This document shows, piece after piece, positions 40,022 through 50,147 of a DNA stretch of 64,000 nt. The position numbers and the translations under genes were made by a program. The notes below the pieces were generated by a model that searched no databases, was not told where the DNA came from, and worked only from the letters and a program-made list of their open reading frames with translations. Each line of letters begins with the position of its first letter. Position 1 is the stretch's first letter. Source of the stretch: Natronococcus roseus (lineage in GTDB: Archaea > Halobacteriota > Halobacteria > Halobacteriales > Natrialbaceae); assembly GCF_043677095.1 (NCBI RefSeq), contig NZ_JBHLJR010000008.1:1-64000 (forward strand), given 5' to 3'.

Positions 40022-42058
40022 ATGGAAGGGTTATTCGACTACGCACCGGCAATCGCGCTGTTCCCGCTTGCGGCGTTCGTCATCGCTCTGGCCTTCGGGC
40101 CGAAGCTCCCGAAGAAGGGGGCGATCCCAGGCATCGTCGCGACGGCTGGCTCGTTAGCCCTCTCGCTTGCGATGGTCGCGGCCGTCGCGGGCGGCGAGGA
40201 GGGGTACTATCACACGACACTATTCACGTGGGCGGCCGGCGACGCCGCTGGCGAGGTCGGCGAGGGGATCGAGTTCACGTTCGGCATCCTGATCGATCCG
40301 CTCGCCGCGCTGATGCTCGTGATCGTCTCCCTGATCGCCTTCCTCGTTCACGTCTTCAGCCTCGAGTACATGAACGCCGAGGGCGAGACCGGTCTCCCGC
40401 GGTACTACGCCGGGCTCGGCCTGTTTACGTTCAGCATGCTCGCCTTCGTCTACGCGGACAACCTGCTGATGGCGTTCATGTTCTTCGAGCTGGTTGGGCT
40501 GTGTTCGTTCCTGCTGATCGGCTTCTGGTTCCGCACCCGCTCGGCGCCGTCGGCCGCGAAGAAGGCGTTCCTTGTCACCCGGTTCGGTGACTACTTCTTC
40601 CTGATCGGGGTCGTCGCCATCGCCGCGACGTTCGGCACGCTCCAGTTCGCCGGCGACGACTCGTTCGTCGCTGCGGCCGAGGCGGCCATCGACGACGGCG
40701 GCCAGCTGTTCGGCTTCGACGCCGAGACCTGGGTGACGATCACCGGGTTGCTCGTGCTCGGCGGCGTCATCGGCAAGTCCGCCCAGTTCCCGCTGCACAC
40801 CTGGCTGCCCGATGCGATGGAGGGTCCGACCACCGTCTCCGCGCTGATTCACGCGGCGACGATGGTCGCGGCCGGGGTCTACCTGGTTGCCCGGATGTTC
40901 GGCTACTACGCCCTCTCGCCGACGGCGCTGGCGATCATCGCCTTCGTCGGCGGCTTCACCGCGCTGTTCGCGGCGACGATGGGCGTCGTCAAAGACGACA
41001 TCAAGCAGGTGCTGGCGTACTCGACGATCAGCCAGTACGGCTACATGATGCTCGGGCTGGGCGTCGGCGGCTACGTCGCCGGAGTCTTCCACCTGATGAA
41101 CCACGCTTTCTTCAAGGCGCTGCTGTTCCTCGGCGCCGGCGCCGTCATCATCCTCATGCACCACGAACAGGACATGTGGAAGATGGGGGGGCTGAAGAAC
41201 AAGGCGCCCGTCACCTACTACACGTTCCTCGCGGGCGCGCTCGCGCTCGCCGGGATCATCCCGTTCTCGGGCTTCTGGTCGAAAGACGAGATCCTCTACG
41301 ACGCCCTGATCGTCGGCACCGAGCAGCCCCTGATCATGGCGGCGTACGCGATGGGACTCCTCGCCGTCTTCTTCACCGGCTTCTACACCTTCCGGATGGT
41401 GTTCCTGACGTTCCACGGCGAGCCGCGCTCGGACGTCGCCGAGGACCCCCACCCGGTCGGCTGGGCGGTGAAGTTCCCGCTGATCGCACTCGGCGTCCTC
41501 GCGGTCGTCGCGGGCGTCGCCAACCTCGCCCCGGTCGCGAAGCTCACCGGGCTCGAGATCGAGTTCTTAAACGAGTGGCTCAGTAGCGGCGTCGAGGGAA
41601 CGACCTACGTCGCCTACACCGACGCGCTCGCGGCGGTGTACGACACCGGCTACATCGGCACCGAGTCGACGACCGTGCTGATCGCGGCGGGGCTGTCCCT
41701 GCTGCTCGCCTTCTCGGGTGCCGGCCTGGCCTGGAAGCTGTACAACGTTCCGGAGCCGGTCGCACACAAGGAGCGTCTCGGAGGCGTTCGCGAGACGATC
41801 GAATCCAACTACTACCAGGACGAGTACCAGGTCTGGCTCGCGGAGGGGCTGACCCTGCCGCTGGCTCGAGCCGCGGACCGGTTCGACCAGACCGTCATCG
41901 ACGGCACCGTCAACGGCGTCTCGTCGGTGAGCCTGTTCGGTAGCGATCGGGTCAAACGGATCCAGACGGGGATCGTGACTAACTACGCAGCGCTGATCGT
42001 AACCGGCTTTATCGCCCTGGTTATCGTGTTCGGCGTTCTTGGAGGGTGGTTCCTATGA
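40022..42058 (+). CDS. nuoL: NADH dehydrogenase-like complex subunit L (antiporter-like)
   Basis: 678 residues, about 16 membrane helices. Mrp/NuoL signatures: MFFELVGLCSFLLIGFWFR, KSAQFPLHTWLPDAMEGPT, STISQYGYMMLGLGVGGY and FSGFWSKDEIL. Proton-pumping subunit with the lateral C-terminal helix. Overlaps nuoM by four bases. Confidence 0.95.
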   Translation: MEGLFDYAPAIALFPLAAFVIALAFGPKLPKKGAIPGIVATAGSLALSLAMVAAVAGGEEGYYHTTLFTWAAGDAAGEVGEGIEFTFGILIDPLAALMLVIVSLIAFLVHVFSLEYMNAEGETGLPRYYAGLGLFTFSMLAFVYADNLLMAFMFFELVGLCSFLLIGFWFRTRSAPSAAKKAFLVTRFGDYFFLIGVVAIAATFGTLQFAGDDSFVAAAEAAIDDGGQLFGFDAETWVTITGLLVLGGVIGKSAQFPLHTWLPDAMEGPTTVSALIHAATMVAAGVYLVARMFGYYALSPTALAIIAFVGGFTALFAATMGVVKDDIKQVLAYSTISQYGYMMLGLGVGGYVAGVFHLMNHAFFKALLFLGAGAVIILMHHEQDMWKMGGLKNKAPVTYYTFLAGALALAGIIPFSGFWSKDEILYDALIVGTEQPLIMAAYAMGLLAVFFTGFYTFRMVFLTFHGEPRSDVAEDPHPVGWAVKFPLIALGVLAVVAGVANLAPVAKLTGLEIEFLNEWLSSGVEGTTYVAYTDALAAVYDTGYIGTESTTVLIAAGLSLLLAFSGAGLAWKLYNVPEPVAHKERLGGVRETIESNYYQDEYQVWLAEGLTLPLARAADRFDQTVIDGTVNGVSSVSLFGSDRVKRIQTGIVTNYAALIVTGFIALVIVFGVLGGWFL

Positions 42059-43581
42059 TGATCGAAGCGCTACTCGCGGTGACACTGGTCGGTGCGCTGG
42101 TAACGCTCGTCGCGCCGAATCGTATCGCCGGCAAGCTGGCCTTCGGGATCAGCCTGATCCCTGCGGCGCTCAGCCTGTGGATGTTCACGGCGTTCGACGG
42201 CAGCGGGAACGCCCTGCTCGACGGCGAACTCGCCTTCGAGTCCCAGTTCGAGTGGATCCAGCTGGGCGACTACACCATCTCGTGGCTCGTCGGGCTCGAC
42301 GGGATCAGCCTGCCGCTGGTCGTGTTGACGACGGTGCTTACCTCGCTCGCGATCATGAGTTCGTGGACGCCGATCGACGAGCGCGAGTCGCAGTTCTACG
42401 GACTCGTGCTCTTCATCGAGGCGAACCTGATCGGCGTCTTCACGGCGCTTGACTTCTTCGTCTGGTTCATCTTCTGGGAGGCCGTGCTGATCCCGATGTA
42501 CCTGCTGATCGGCGTCTGGGGCGGCCCGCGCCGGAAGTACGCGGCGATCAAGTTCTTCGTCTACACGAACGTCGCCTCGCTGCTGATGTTCGGTGCGTTC
42601 ATCACGCTCGTGTTCGGCCTCGGCGACGTCACCAGCTTCGCGCTGCCCGAGGTCGCCACGGCGATGCTCGAGGGCGGGCCCGACGGCTTCGCCGGCCTCG
42701 GGGGCTCGGCGCTTGCCTCGGTCGTGTTCGTCGCGATGTTCGTCGGATTCGCGGTGAAGGTACCCATCGTGCCGTTCCACACCTGGCTGCCCGACGCTCA
42801 CGTCGAGGCGCCGACCCCCGCATCGGTGCTGCTGGCCGGGGTCCTGCTGAAGATGGGGACGTACGCCCTGCTGCGGTTCAACTTCACGATGTTCCCGGAG
42901 CAGGTCGAGGCTTACGCGATCCCGATCGCCGCGATCGCGGTCATCAGCGTCATCTACGGCGCGATGCTCGCGCTGGCCCAGACCGACCTCAAGCGGATCG
43001 TCGCCTACTCCTCGGTGTCGTCGATGGGCTACGTCATCCTCGGTCTGGTCGCCTACACCCAGTTCGGCGTCGGCGGTGCGACCTTCCAGATGGTCAGTCA
43101 CGGCCTGATCTCCGGACTGATGTTCATGGCCGTCGGCGTCATCTACAACGCGACCCACACCCGGATGGTCACCGACATGTCCGGGATGGCCGATCGGATG
43201 CCAGTCGCCGTCGGCATCCTCGTCGCCGGCGCCTTCGGCTACATGGGACTGCCGCTGATGAGCGGCTTCTTCGGCGAGTTTGCCATCTTCTTCGGCGCCT
43301 TCGGCTCCGGGCTGCTGGCGTACTCGCAGCTTTTCACCTCGCTGGCGATGTTCGGTATCGTCATCGTGGCTGGCTACCTGCTGTTTGCCCTCCAGCGGAC
43401 CGTCTTCGGACCGTATCACCTGGAAACCGACTACGACGTGGGCCGCGCGCCGCTGCACGACGTCGCACCGATGTTCGTGTTGCTCGGCATCATCATCGCC
43501 CTCGGCGTCGCGCCCGAACTGATCTTCGACATGATTACAGACGCGGTCGATCCGATCCTGGAGAACGGAGGTGACGCCTGA
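42055..43581 (+). CDS. nuoM: NADH dehydrogenase-like complex subunit M (antiporter-like)
   Basis: 508 residues, about 14 helices. IFWEAVLIPMYLLIGVWGG, KVPIVPFHTWLPDAHVEAPT and YSSVSSMGYVILGL are the NuoM signatures. Two adjacent ATG codons at 42055 and 42058; the first overlaps the nuoL stop. Confidence 0.95.
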   Translation: MMIEALLAVTLVGALVTLVAPNRIAGKLAFGISLIPAALSLWMFTAFDGSGNALLDGELAFESQFEWIQLGDYTISWLVGLDGISLPLVVLTTVLTSLAIMSSWTPIDERESQFYGLVLFIEANLIGVFTALDFFVWFIFWEAVLIPMYLLIGVWGGPRRKYAAIKFFVYTNVASLLMFGAFITLVFGLGDVTSFALPEVATAMLEGGPDGFAGLGGSALASVVFVAMFVGFAVKVPIVPFHTWLPDAHVEAPTPASVLLAGVLLKMGTYALLRFNFTMFPEQVEAYAIPIAAIAVISVIYGAMLALAQTDLKRIVAYSSVSSMGYVILGLVAYTQFGVGGATFQMVSHGLISGLMFMAVGVIYNATHTRMVTDMSGMADRMPVAVGILVAGAFGYMGLPLMSGFFGEFAIFFGAFGSGLLAYSQLFTSLAMFGIVIVAGYLLFALQRTVFGPYHLETDYDVGRAPLHDVAPMFVLLGIIIALGVAPELIFDMITDAVDPILENGGDA

Positions 43582-45110
43582 TGGCGGTGTTCGAGCTCCC
43601 CGACTGGGCCGCACTCGCCCCGGCGTTGATCCTCGTGGCGACGGCACTCGCGCTGTTCGTCATCGACAGCATCAACCCGCACACGAAGAACCGATCGCTG
43701 CTCGCGGGCACGACCGCGGTCGGCTCGCTCGCGGCGCTGGGCGTCGCCGTCTGGTTCATGGTCGCCGGCGTCGGCACGCCCACCGCCGCTGGCGGTCGCG
43801 GCGTCGTCGAGCTGTTCGGCGGCCAGCTCGTGGTCGACCAGATGGCGCTGTTCTTCATGACCGTCGTCTCGGTCGTCACCGCGCTCGTTGCCGTGGCGAG
43901 CTACGACTACATGGGCGACCACGCCTACCAGGCGGAGTACTACTCGCTGATGATGCTCGCGGCGACCGGGATGGCCACGATGGCCGCCGCGAACAGCCTG
44001 GTCACGATTTTCATCGCCCTCGAGCTGGCGAGTCTGCCATCCTACGCGCTGGTCTCGATCCTCAAGGACAACCGTGGCAGCGTCGAGGGTGGCCTGAAGT
44101 ACTTCCTGATCGGCGCGCTCTCGTCGGCGATCTTCGTTTACGGGATCTCGCTCGTCTACGGCGCGACCGGCCACCTCCAGCTCGAGGCGATCGCGGACAA
44201 CCTCCAGGGTGCCGGCGAGTACGGCGGCCTGCTCGGGCTCGGCATTCTGATGTTGATCGGCGGCTTCGCGTTCAAAACCGCCAGCGTCCCCTTCCACTTC
44301 TGGGCGCCAGACGCCTACGAGGGCGCGCCCGCGCCGGTCGCGGCGTTTCTCTCCTCGGCGTCGAAGGCGGCGGGCTTCGTGATCGCCTTTCGCGTGTTCA
44401 CGACGGCGTTCCCGCTCGAGCCGACGACCGCGGTGATCGGCGTCGACTGGACGCTCGCGTTCATCATCCTCGCGATCGTCACGATGACGCTGGGTAACTT
44501 CGCTGCGGCGACCCAGGACAACGTCAAGCGGATGCTCGCGTACTCCTCGATCGGTCACGCCGGCTACGCCTTGATCGGGCTCGCCGGCCTCTCGGCCGAC
44601 GGCGGCGAGATCGTGATGGGCGCGGCGATGATGCACCTGCTGGTCTACGGCTTCATGAACACGGGAGCGTTCCTGTTCGTCGCGCTCGCGGAGTACTGGG
44701 GCGTCGGTCGCACGTTCGAGGACTACAACGGGCTCTCGAACCAGGCGCCGGTCGCCTGTTTCGCGCTCGGAATCTTCATGTTCAGCCTCGCGGGGATCCC
44801 GCCGCTGGGCGGGTTCTGGAGCAAGTACTTCCTCTTTACCGGCGCGATCCAGGCGGCGACGGCAAACAGCGCGATGTTGATCGTCGCCGCGGCGCTGGTG
44901 GTCAACAGCGCGATCTCGCTGTACTACTACGCGCGGCTGGTGAAGGCCGTCTGGATCGAGGACCCGGTCTCCGGGCGCGACACGCTCTCCCAGCCGACTG
45001 GCCTGTACGCGGCAATCATCTTCGCTGCCGTCCTGACCGTCGTCGCGCTGCCGGTGTTCGGCCCGATCGCCGACGCCGCACTCGAGGCGGCGACCGTCGC
45101 GATCAGCTAA
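43581..45110 (+). CDS. nuoN: NADH dehydrogenase-like complex subunit N (antiporter-like)
   Basis: 509 residues, about 14 helices. LELASLPSYALVSILKDNRG, FKTASVPFHFWAPDAYEGAP, YSSIGHAGYALIGLAG and FSLAGIPPLGGFWSKYFLF are NuoN signatures. Last gene of the operon; nuoE, nuoF and nuoG are absent, as in other archaeal complexes that do not oxidise NADH directly by this route. Confidence 0.95.
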   Translation: MAVFELPDWAALAPALILVATALALFVIDSINPHTKNRSLLAGTTAVGSLAALGVAVWFMVAGVGTPTAAGGRGVVELFGGQLVVDQMALFFMTVVSVVTALVAVASYDYMGDHAYQAEYYSLMMLAATGMATMAAANSLVTIFIALELASLPSYALVSILKDNRGSVEGGLKYFLIGALSSAIFVYGISLVYGATGHLQLEAIADNLQGAGEYGGLLGLGILMLIGGFAFKTASVPFHFWAPDAYEGAPAPVAAFLSSASKAAGFVIAFRVFTTAFPLEPTTAVIGVDWTLAFIILAIVTMTLGNFAAATQDNVKRMLAYSSIGHAGYALIGLAGLSADGGEIVMGAAMMHLLVYGFMNTGAFLFVALAEYWGVGRTFEDYNGLSNQAPVACFALGIFMFSLAGIPPLGGFWSKYFLFTGAIQAATANSAMLIVAAALVVNSAISLYYYARLVKAVWIEDPVSGRDTLSQPTGLYAAIIFAAVLTVVALPVFGPIADAALEAATVAIS

Positions 45111-45200
45111 CCCCGGCCGCGTCGGCGTCTCGTCTTCTCGGCACCATCGTTCTCACCCGAGCCGGTAGCTTTTACCCGACGGGGTTGCAAGCACCGACGT

Positions 45201-46682
45201 ATGGTTTTTCGGCTCGTACTCGGCTGTGGCACCGTCGGTCGGCAGACGATCGGACGGTTACCCGAGTGCGACGGCCGGCTACTCGTCGTCACCGACGACG
45301 AACAGACTGTCGAGACGCTACGCGACGAGAGCGTCCCGGCTCGAGACGCCGACCCGGCCGATCCCGCCCTCCTCGAGAGCCTCGAGAGGCCCGACGTCGT
45401 CTTCGTCGCCGGGGATCGCACCGATCGCAACCGGCTCGCACTCGAGCGTGCCCGAGACCGGTTCCCGACCGCGTCGATCGTCGCCTACCTCGGCGGGAAA
45501 CCGACCGAGGAGGATCGGACGGCGTTCGACGAACTCGCGGACCGGGTCGTCGACCCCGAGCTGGCCATCGGCGACGCCGTCCTCAGGGAGACGACGAGTT
45601 CGCCCGCCGACGCCGGGATTCGGCTCCGGCGACACCTTCAGGGACTCGAGGGTCCGCTCGCGGTCGTAATGCACGACAACCCCGACCCCGACGCGATCGC
45701 CAGCGCGGTCGCGCTGGCCGAAATCGCCGAGTCGGTCGGCGTGTCGGCGGACCCCTGTTACTTCGGACGGATCTCCCACCAGGAGAATCGGGCGATGGTC
45801 AACGTCCTCGAACTGGACCTGCGAAACTTCGAGCCCAACGCCTCCCTCGAGGAGTACGGCTCCTTCGCGCTGGTCGATCACTCCAGGCCGGGCGTCAACG
45901 ACCAGCTTCCGGAGGATCTCCACGTCGACATCGTCATCGACCACCACCCGCCACGCGGTCCGGTGCCGAGCGACTACGTCGACCTCCGGGAACACGCCGG
46001 CGCGACGAGTACGGTGTTGACCGAGTACTTAGAGCGGTTCGGGTCGGGGCTCGACCGGGCGGTCGCGACGGCGCTTCTGTACGGGATCCGCGTCGACACC
46101 GACGAGTTCACCCGAGAGGTCTCGGCAGCCGACTTCGAGGCGGCGGCGACGCTGTGGCCACACGTCGATACCGACGTGCTCCGACAGATCGAACAGCCGT
46201 CCCTCGAGGGCGAGACGCTGGAGACGATCGCCCGCGCGATCAAGAACCGGGAGCAGCGGGGTTCGGTCGCGGCCGCGAGCGTAGGCCGAATCGGCGACCG
46301 CGACGCGCTCCCGCAGGCGGCCGATCGGCTGCTCACGATGGAGGGTGTCGACACGTCGCTCGTCTTCGGCTTCATCGAGGAGATGGTGTTCGTCTCCGCG
46401 CGGTCGCGGGCGACCGACGTCGACCTCGGCGAGACCCTGCGGGACGCGTTCGACCGAATCGGCAGCGCGGGCGGCCACGCCGACATGGCGGGCGCCCAGC
46501 TCGAGATCGGCATCCTCGGCACCGCCGACGACGAGCAGGTCGACTCGATCGTCAGCGTCGTCGAGGAGGTCATCACGGATCGGTTCTTCGAGGCGATCGA
46601 GAGCCAGCCCGGCACGCCGGTCGGCTCCTACACCCAGACCAGCGAGGTGCTGTTCTCGCTCGAGGAGCCCGAGACCGAGTAG
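45201..46682 (+). CDS. TrkA-N/DHH-DHHA1 phosphoesterase fusion
   Basis: 493 residues. Starts with a Rossmann TrkA-N-like domain (VLGCGTVGRQTIGRL, VVTDDEQTVETL), followed by a DHH phosphoesterase (MHDNPDPDAIASAVALAEIA, ALVDHSRPG, IVIDHHPPRG, RVDTDEF) and a DHHA1 domain (GSAGGHADMAGAQLEIG). DHH enzymes cleave nucleotide or nanoRNA phosphodiesters; the substrate here is unknown. The NAD-binding-like fusion suggests a nucleotide-sensing input. Confidence 0.9.
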   Translation: MVFRLVLGCGTVGRQTIGRLPECDGRLLVVTDDEQTVETLRDESVPARDADPADPALLESLERPDVVFVAGDRTDRNRLALERARDRFPTASIVAYLGGKPTEEDRTAFDELADRVVDPELAIGDAVLRETTSSPADAGIRLRRHLQGLEGPLAVVMHDNPDPDAIASAVALAEIAESVGVSADPCYFGRISHQENRAMVNVLELDLRNFEPNASLEEYGSFALVDHSRPGVNDQLPEDLHVDIVIDHHPPRGPVPSDYVDLREHAGATSTVLTEYLERFGSGLDRAVATALLYGIRVDTDEFTREVSAADFEAAATLWPHVDTDVLRQIEQPSLEGETLETIARAIKNREQRGSVAAASVGRIGDRDALPQAADRLLTMEGVDTSLVFGFIEEMVFVSARSRATDVDLGETLRDAFDRIGSAGGHADMAGAQLEIGILGTADDEQVDSIVSVVEEVITDRFFEAIESQPGTPVGSYTQTSEVLFSLEEPETE

Positions 46683-46725
46683 CGACGACGACAGTGCTTT
46701 TGCACCGGGGTTGCGTTGGTACGGT

Positions 46726-47532
46726 ATGGACGTAGCGTCGGACCGGACCAAACCCCAGGTCAAAGACTACATGACCCGCGACGTGGCGACGGTCTCGCCC
46801 GACACCACCGTCGGCGCGGTCGCGAACCGAATCGCCGAGACCGACAACCACAGCGGCTTTCCCGTCTGCGAGCGCCGGCGCGTGGAGGGCTTTATCAGCG
46901 CTCGCGATCTGTTGCTGGCCGACGAGGGTGACCCGATTTTCAAGGTGATGACGACGGACCTGCTGGTCGCCCACCCCGAAATGAAGGTCACCGACGCCGC
47001 CCGGGTGATCCTGCGCTCGGGGATCCAGAAATTGCCCGTCGTCGACGACGCGGGCAACCTCGTCGGCATCATCTCGAACGCCGACGTGATCCGCAGCCAG
47101 ATCGAGCGCGCGACCCCCCAGAAAGTCGGCAAACTGGTCAACACGTTAGAACAGATCCACAACGTCGAACTGCGCCAGGAGCGCCGGACGGTCCCCCTCG
47201 AGAAGCTCACGCCGACCCAGGGACGGGTGTACGCCGACGAACTCGAGGGCCGGCGGTACGAACTCGAGAACGGGCTGGCCGAGCCCCTCGTCGTCATCGA
47301 CAACGCCGGCACCCTCCTGCTGGCCGACGGCCACCACCGCGTGCTCGCGGCTGACCGCCTCTCGATCGACGAGATGGACGCCTACATCATCGTCATCGAC
47401 GATCCGATCGACCTCGGGATGGCCCGCACGGCGAAGAAGGAGGGCCTCGAGCGAATCAGCGACATCGAGGTCGTCGACTACGCGCGCCACCCGCTGGTCC
47501 AGACGACCGAACGGCTCCAGGGCGAGGAGTAG
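46726..47532 (+). CDS. CBS-domain protein fused to ParB/sulfiredoxin-like domain
   Basis: 268 residues. Two CBS motifs (VKDYMTRDVATVSPDTTVGA and VMTTDLLVAHPEMKVTDAAR, each followed by FPVCERRRVEGFISARD or LPVVDDAGNLVGIISNAD) bind adenine nucleotides. A ParB-like domain follows: VPLEKLTPTQGRVYADEL, PLVVIDNAGTLLLADGHHRV, with the DGHHR signature. Role unknown, perhaps an adenylate-sensing nuclease or kinase-like ParB protein. Common in haloarchaea. Confidence 0.9.
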   Translation: MDVASDRTKPQVKDYMTRDVATVSPDTTVGAVANRIAETDNHSGFPVCERRRVEGFISARDLLLADEGDPIFKVMTTDLLVAHPEMKVTDAARVILRSGIQKLPVVDDAGNLVGIISNADVIRSQIERATPQKVGKLVNTLEQIHNVELRQERRTVPLEKLTPTQGRVYADELEGRRYELENGLAEPLVVIDNAGTLLLADGHHRVLAADRLSIDEMDAYIIVIDDPIDLGMARTAKKEGLERISDIEVVDYARHPLVQTTERLQGEE

Positions 47533-47596
47533 TCCGAACCGTTCGCTCCGTTGATCACTGATCAGGGTTTTGCCGCTCGAGCGAGTACGCGGTTCG

Positions 47597-48334
47597 ATGA
47601 CCGACGACAGTTCAACGACCGTACTTATTGCGGGGGCGAGCGGCGACACCGGGACGGAACTGCTCGCTGTCCTCCGGCCGACGGATCTCACGGTTCGCGC
47701 GACGACCCGGTCGTACACGAACGTCGATCACCTCGAGCGACTCGGCGCCGACGAGGTGATCGTCGCGGACTTCTTCGAACCCGGCGACGCGGTCGCGGCC
47801 GTCGAGGGGTGTGACGTCGTCTGCTGTGCGCTCGGCACGCCGCCCAGCTACCGCCACACCGTCGGCGGCAAGCTGGTCGATCGGACCGGCGTCAGCAACC
47901 TCCTGACGGCCGCCGTGAGCGAAGAAGTTTCTCACTTCGTCCACCAGAGCGCGATCGGCGTCGGGAGTTCGAAGGCGGGACTCCCGCTGCCGGCCAGACT
48001 CCTCATCAGGGGTTCGCTGAAGGCCAAGGCCGACGCCGAGACCGCGATCCGTCGGTCGGGGATCGACTACACGATCGTTCGGCCCGGACGACTCACGAAC
48101 GAGCCGCCCAGCGGCGACATCGTCGTCGGCGAGGGTGGCGACTCCGTCGCGGGATCGATCTCGCGGGCCGACGTCGCCCGCGTCATGGCCGCCGCACCGT
48201 TCACGCCGGACGCGCGAAACCGGACCCTCGAGGTCGCCAGCCGAAACGGGCTCTCGGGTCCGCCGAAACGCGTCGTCGAGGTCGACTGGGGGTTCGACCG
48301 CGTCGAGGCCGACCGCGATCGGATGCGCCTGTAA
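47597..48334 (+). CDS. NAD(P)H-binding atypical SDR
   Basis: 245 residues. The glycine-rich VLIAGASGDTGTELLAVL begins an atypical short-chain dehydrogenase fold (NmrA/HSCARG-like), with VVCCALGTPPSYRH, FVHQSAIGVGSS and TIVRPGRLTNEPPSGD. Enzymatic role unknown. The ATG at 47597 is taken as it directly precedes the first strand; one 27 bases upstream is an alternative. Confidence 0.85.
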   Translation: MTDDSSTTVLIAGASGDTGTELLAVLRPTDLTVRATTRSYTNVDHLERLGADEVIVADFFEPGDAVAAVEGCDVVCCALGTPPSYRHTVGGKLVDRTGVSNLLTAAVSEEVSHFVHQSAIGVGSSKAGLPLPARLLIRGSLKAKADAETAIRRSGIDYTIVRPGRLTNEPPSGDIVVGEGGDSVAGSISRADVARVMAAAPFTPDARNRTLEVASRNGLSGPPKRVVEVDWGFDRVEADRDRMRL

Positions 48335-48380
48335 CTATCACCCGGAATCCTTAATGGATGGTCCGGCAAAAATTACGATC

Positions 48381-50081
48381 ATGTACGACGATGAGGATCT
48401 CGAGTCGATCCGCCAGGCCGGCGAGGAGTGGGAAGCGGAGAGCCTCGAGCCGACGCTCGAGGCCCACGGCGAGCGAAAAGACCGGTTCGCGACCATTTCG
48501 AACCTCGAGGTCGATCGGCTCTACACGCCCGAGGACGTAAGCGATCTGGACTACCTCGAGGATCTCGGCTTTCCGGGCGAAGAGCCGTACACCCGAGGGC
48601 CGTACCCGACGATGTACCGCGGGCGCACCTGGACGATGCGCCAGTTCGCCGGCTTCGGGACCGCCGAGGAGACCAACGAACGCTTCCACTACCTGATCGA
48701 CGAGGGCCAGACCGGGCTGTCGGTCGCGTTCGACATGCCGACGCTGATGGGGCTTGACTCGGACGACCCGATGAGCGAGGGCGAGATCGGGAAGGAAGGC
48801 GTCGCGGTCGACACCTTGCGGGACATGGAGATCCTCTTCGACGGGATCGACTTGGAGGAGATCTCGACGTCGTTTACCATCAACCCCTCCGCGCCGGTGA
48901 TCTACGCGATGTACGTCGCACTGGCTGACGATCAGGGCGTTCCCCGCGAGAAGATCCGCGGCACCCTCCAGAACGACATGTTCAAGGAGTTCATCGCCCA
49001 GAAGGAGTGGGTGATCCCGCCCGAGCCCTCGCTGGACCTCGTGACGGACACGATCGAGTTCTCGACCGAGCAGACGCCGAAGTTCCACCCCGTCTCGATC
49101 TCGGGCTATCACATCCGCGAGGCCGGCTCGACCGCAGTCCAGGAGCTGGCCTTTACGCTGGCCGACGGCTTCGGCTACGTCGAGGACGCGATCGATCGGG
49201 GCCTCGACGTCGACGAGTTCGCCCCGCGCCTCTCCTTTTTCTTCAACTGCCACAACTCCTTCTTCGAGGAGATCGCGAAGTACCGCGCCGCACGCCGGAT
49301 CTACGCCCGCGTGATGGACGACTGGTACGACGCCGAGCGCGCGGAGTCCAAGCGGCTGAAGTTCCACACGCAGACCGCGGGCCAGTCCCTGACGGCACAG
49401 CAGCCGCTGAACAACGTCGCCCGCGTGACGATCCAGGCGCTGGCGGGCGTCCTCGGGGGCACCCAGTCGCTACACACCAACAGCTTCGACGAGGCGCTGG
49501 CCTTGCCCGGCGAGAAGGCGGTGCGGGTGGCGCTTCGGACCCAGCAGATCATCGCCGAGGAGTCGGGCGCCGCCGATATCGTCGATCCGCTGGGCGGGAG
49601 CTTCGCCGTCGAAGCGCTGACCGACGAGACCGAACGGCGCGCCATGGAGTACATCGAGGAGATCCGCGAGATGGGCGAGGGCTCGGTTCGGGACGGGATC
49701 CTCGAGGGGATCGACCAGGGCTACTTCCTGCGGGAGATCCAGGAGGCCTCCTACGAGTACCAGGAACGGGTCGAACGCGGCGAGGAGGTCGTCGTCGGGG
49801 TCAACGCCTACACGATCGAGGAGGACACCAGCCCCGAGATCCTCCAGGTCGACGAGGACACCGCCGACCGCCAGCTAGGCCGACTCGAGGACGTCAAGAG
49901 CAAGCGCGACGACGGCGAGGTCGAGGCGACGCTCGAGGCCCTCGAGGGGGCCATCGACCGCGGCGAGAACACGATGCCGTACATCGTCGACGCGGTGAAG
50001 GCCTACGCCACGATGGGCGAGATCATGGACGTCTTCGAGGCCGAACACGGCGCCTACAGCGAGCAGATCGGACTGGCCTGA
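48381..50081 (+). CDS. Acyl-CoA mutase large subunit (methylmalonyl-CoA mutase family)
   Basis: 566 residues, the catalytic TIM-barrel of a B12-dependent mutase without the C-terminal cobalamin domain. Signatures: EEPYTRGPYPTMYRGRTWTMRQFAGFGTAEETN, GLSVAFDMPTLMGLDSDDP, KFHPVSISGYHIREAGSTA and HTQTAGQSLTAQQPLNN. The B12-binding small subunit must be encoded elsewhere. Probably methylmalonyl-CoA mutase, connecting propionyl-CoA to succinyl-CoA. An ATG at 48354 is an alternative start. Confidence 0.92.
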   Translation: MYDDEDLESIRQAGEEWEAESLEPTLEAHGERKDRFATISNLEVDRLYTPEDVSDLDYLEDLGFPGEEPYTRGPYPTMYRGRTWTMRQFAGFGTAEETNERFHYLIDEGQTGLSVAFDMPTLMGLDSDDPMSEGEIGKEGVAVDTLRDMEILFDGIDLEEISTSFTINPSAPVIYAMYVALADDQGVPREKIRGTLQNDMFKEFIAQKEWVIPPEPSLDLVTDTIEFSTEQTPKFHPVSISGYHIREAGSTAVQELAFTLADGFGYVEDAIDRGLDVDEFAPRLSFFFNCHNSFFEEIAKYRAARRIYARVMDDWYDAERAESKRLKFHTQTAGQSLTAQQPLNNVARVTIQALAGVLGGTQSLHTNSFDEALALPGEKAVRVALRTQQIIAEESGAADIVDPLGGSFAVEALTDETERRAMEYIEEIREMGEGSVRDGILEGIDQGYFLREIQEASYEYQERVERGEEVVVGVNAYTIEEDTSPEILQVDEDTADRQLGRLEDVKSKRDDGEVEATLEALEGAIDRGENTMPYIVDAVKAYATMGEIMDVFEAEHGAYSEQIGLA

Positions 50082-50147
50082 GCGATCCGTTCCTTGCCAC
50101 TCCCTCCCGAACCTATTCTATCGCCGGTGCGATAGGGGACGTTGTCG

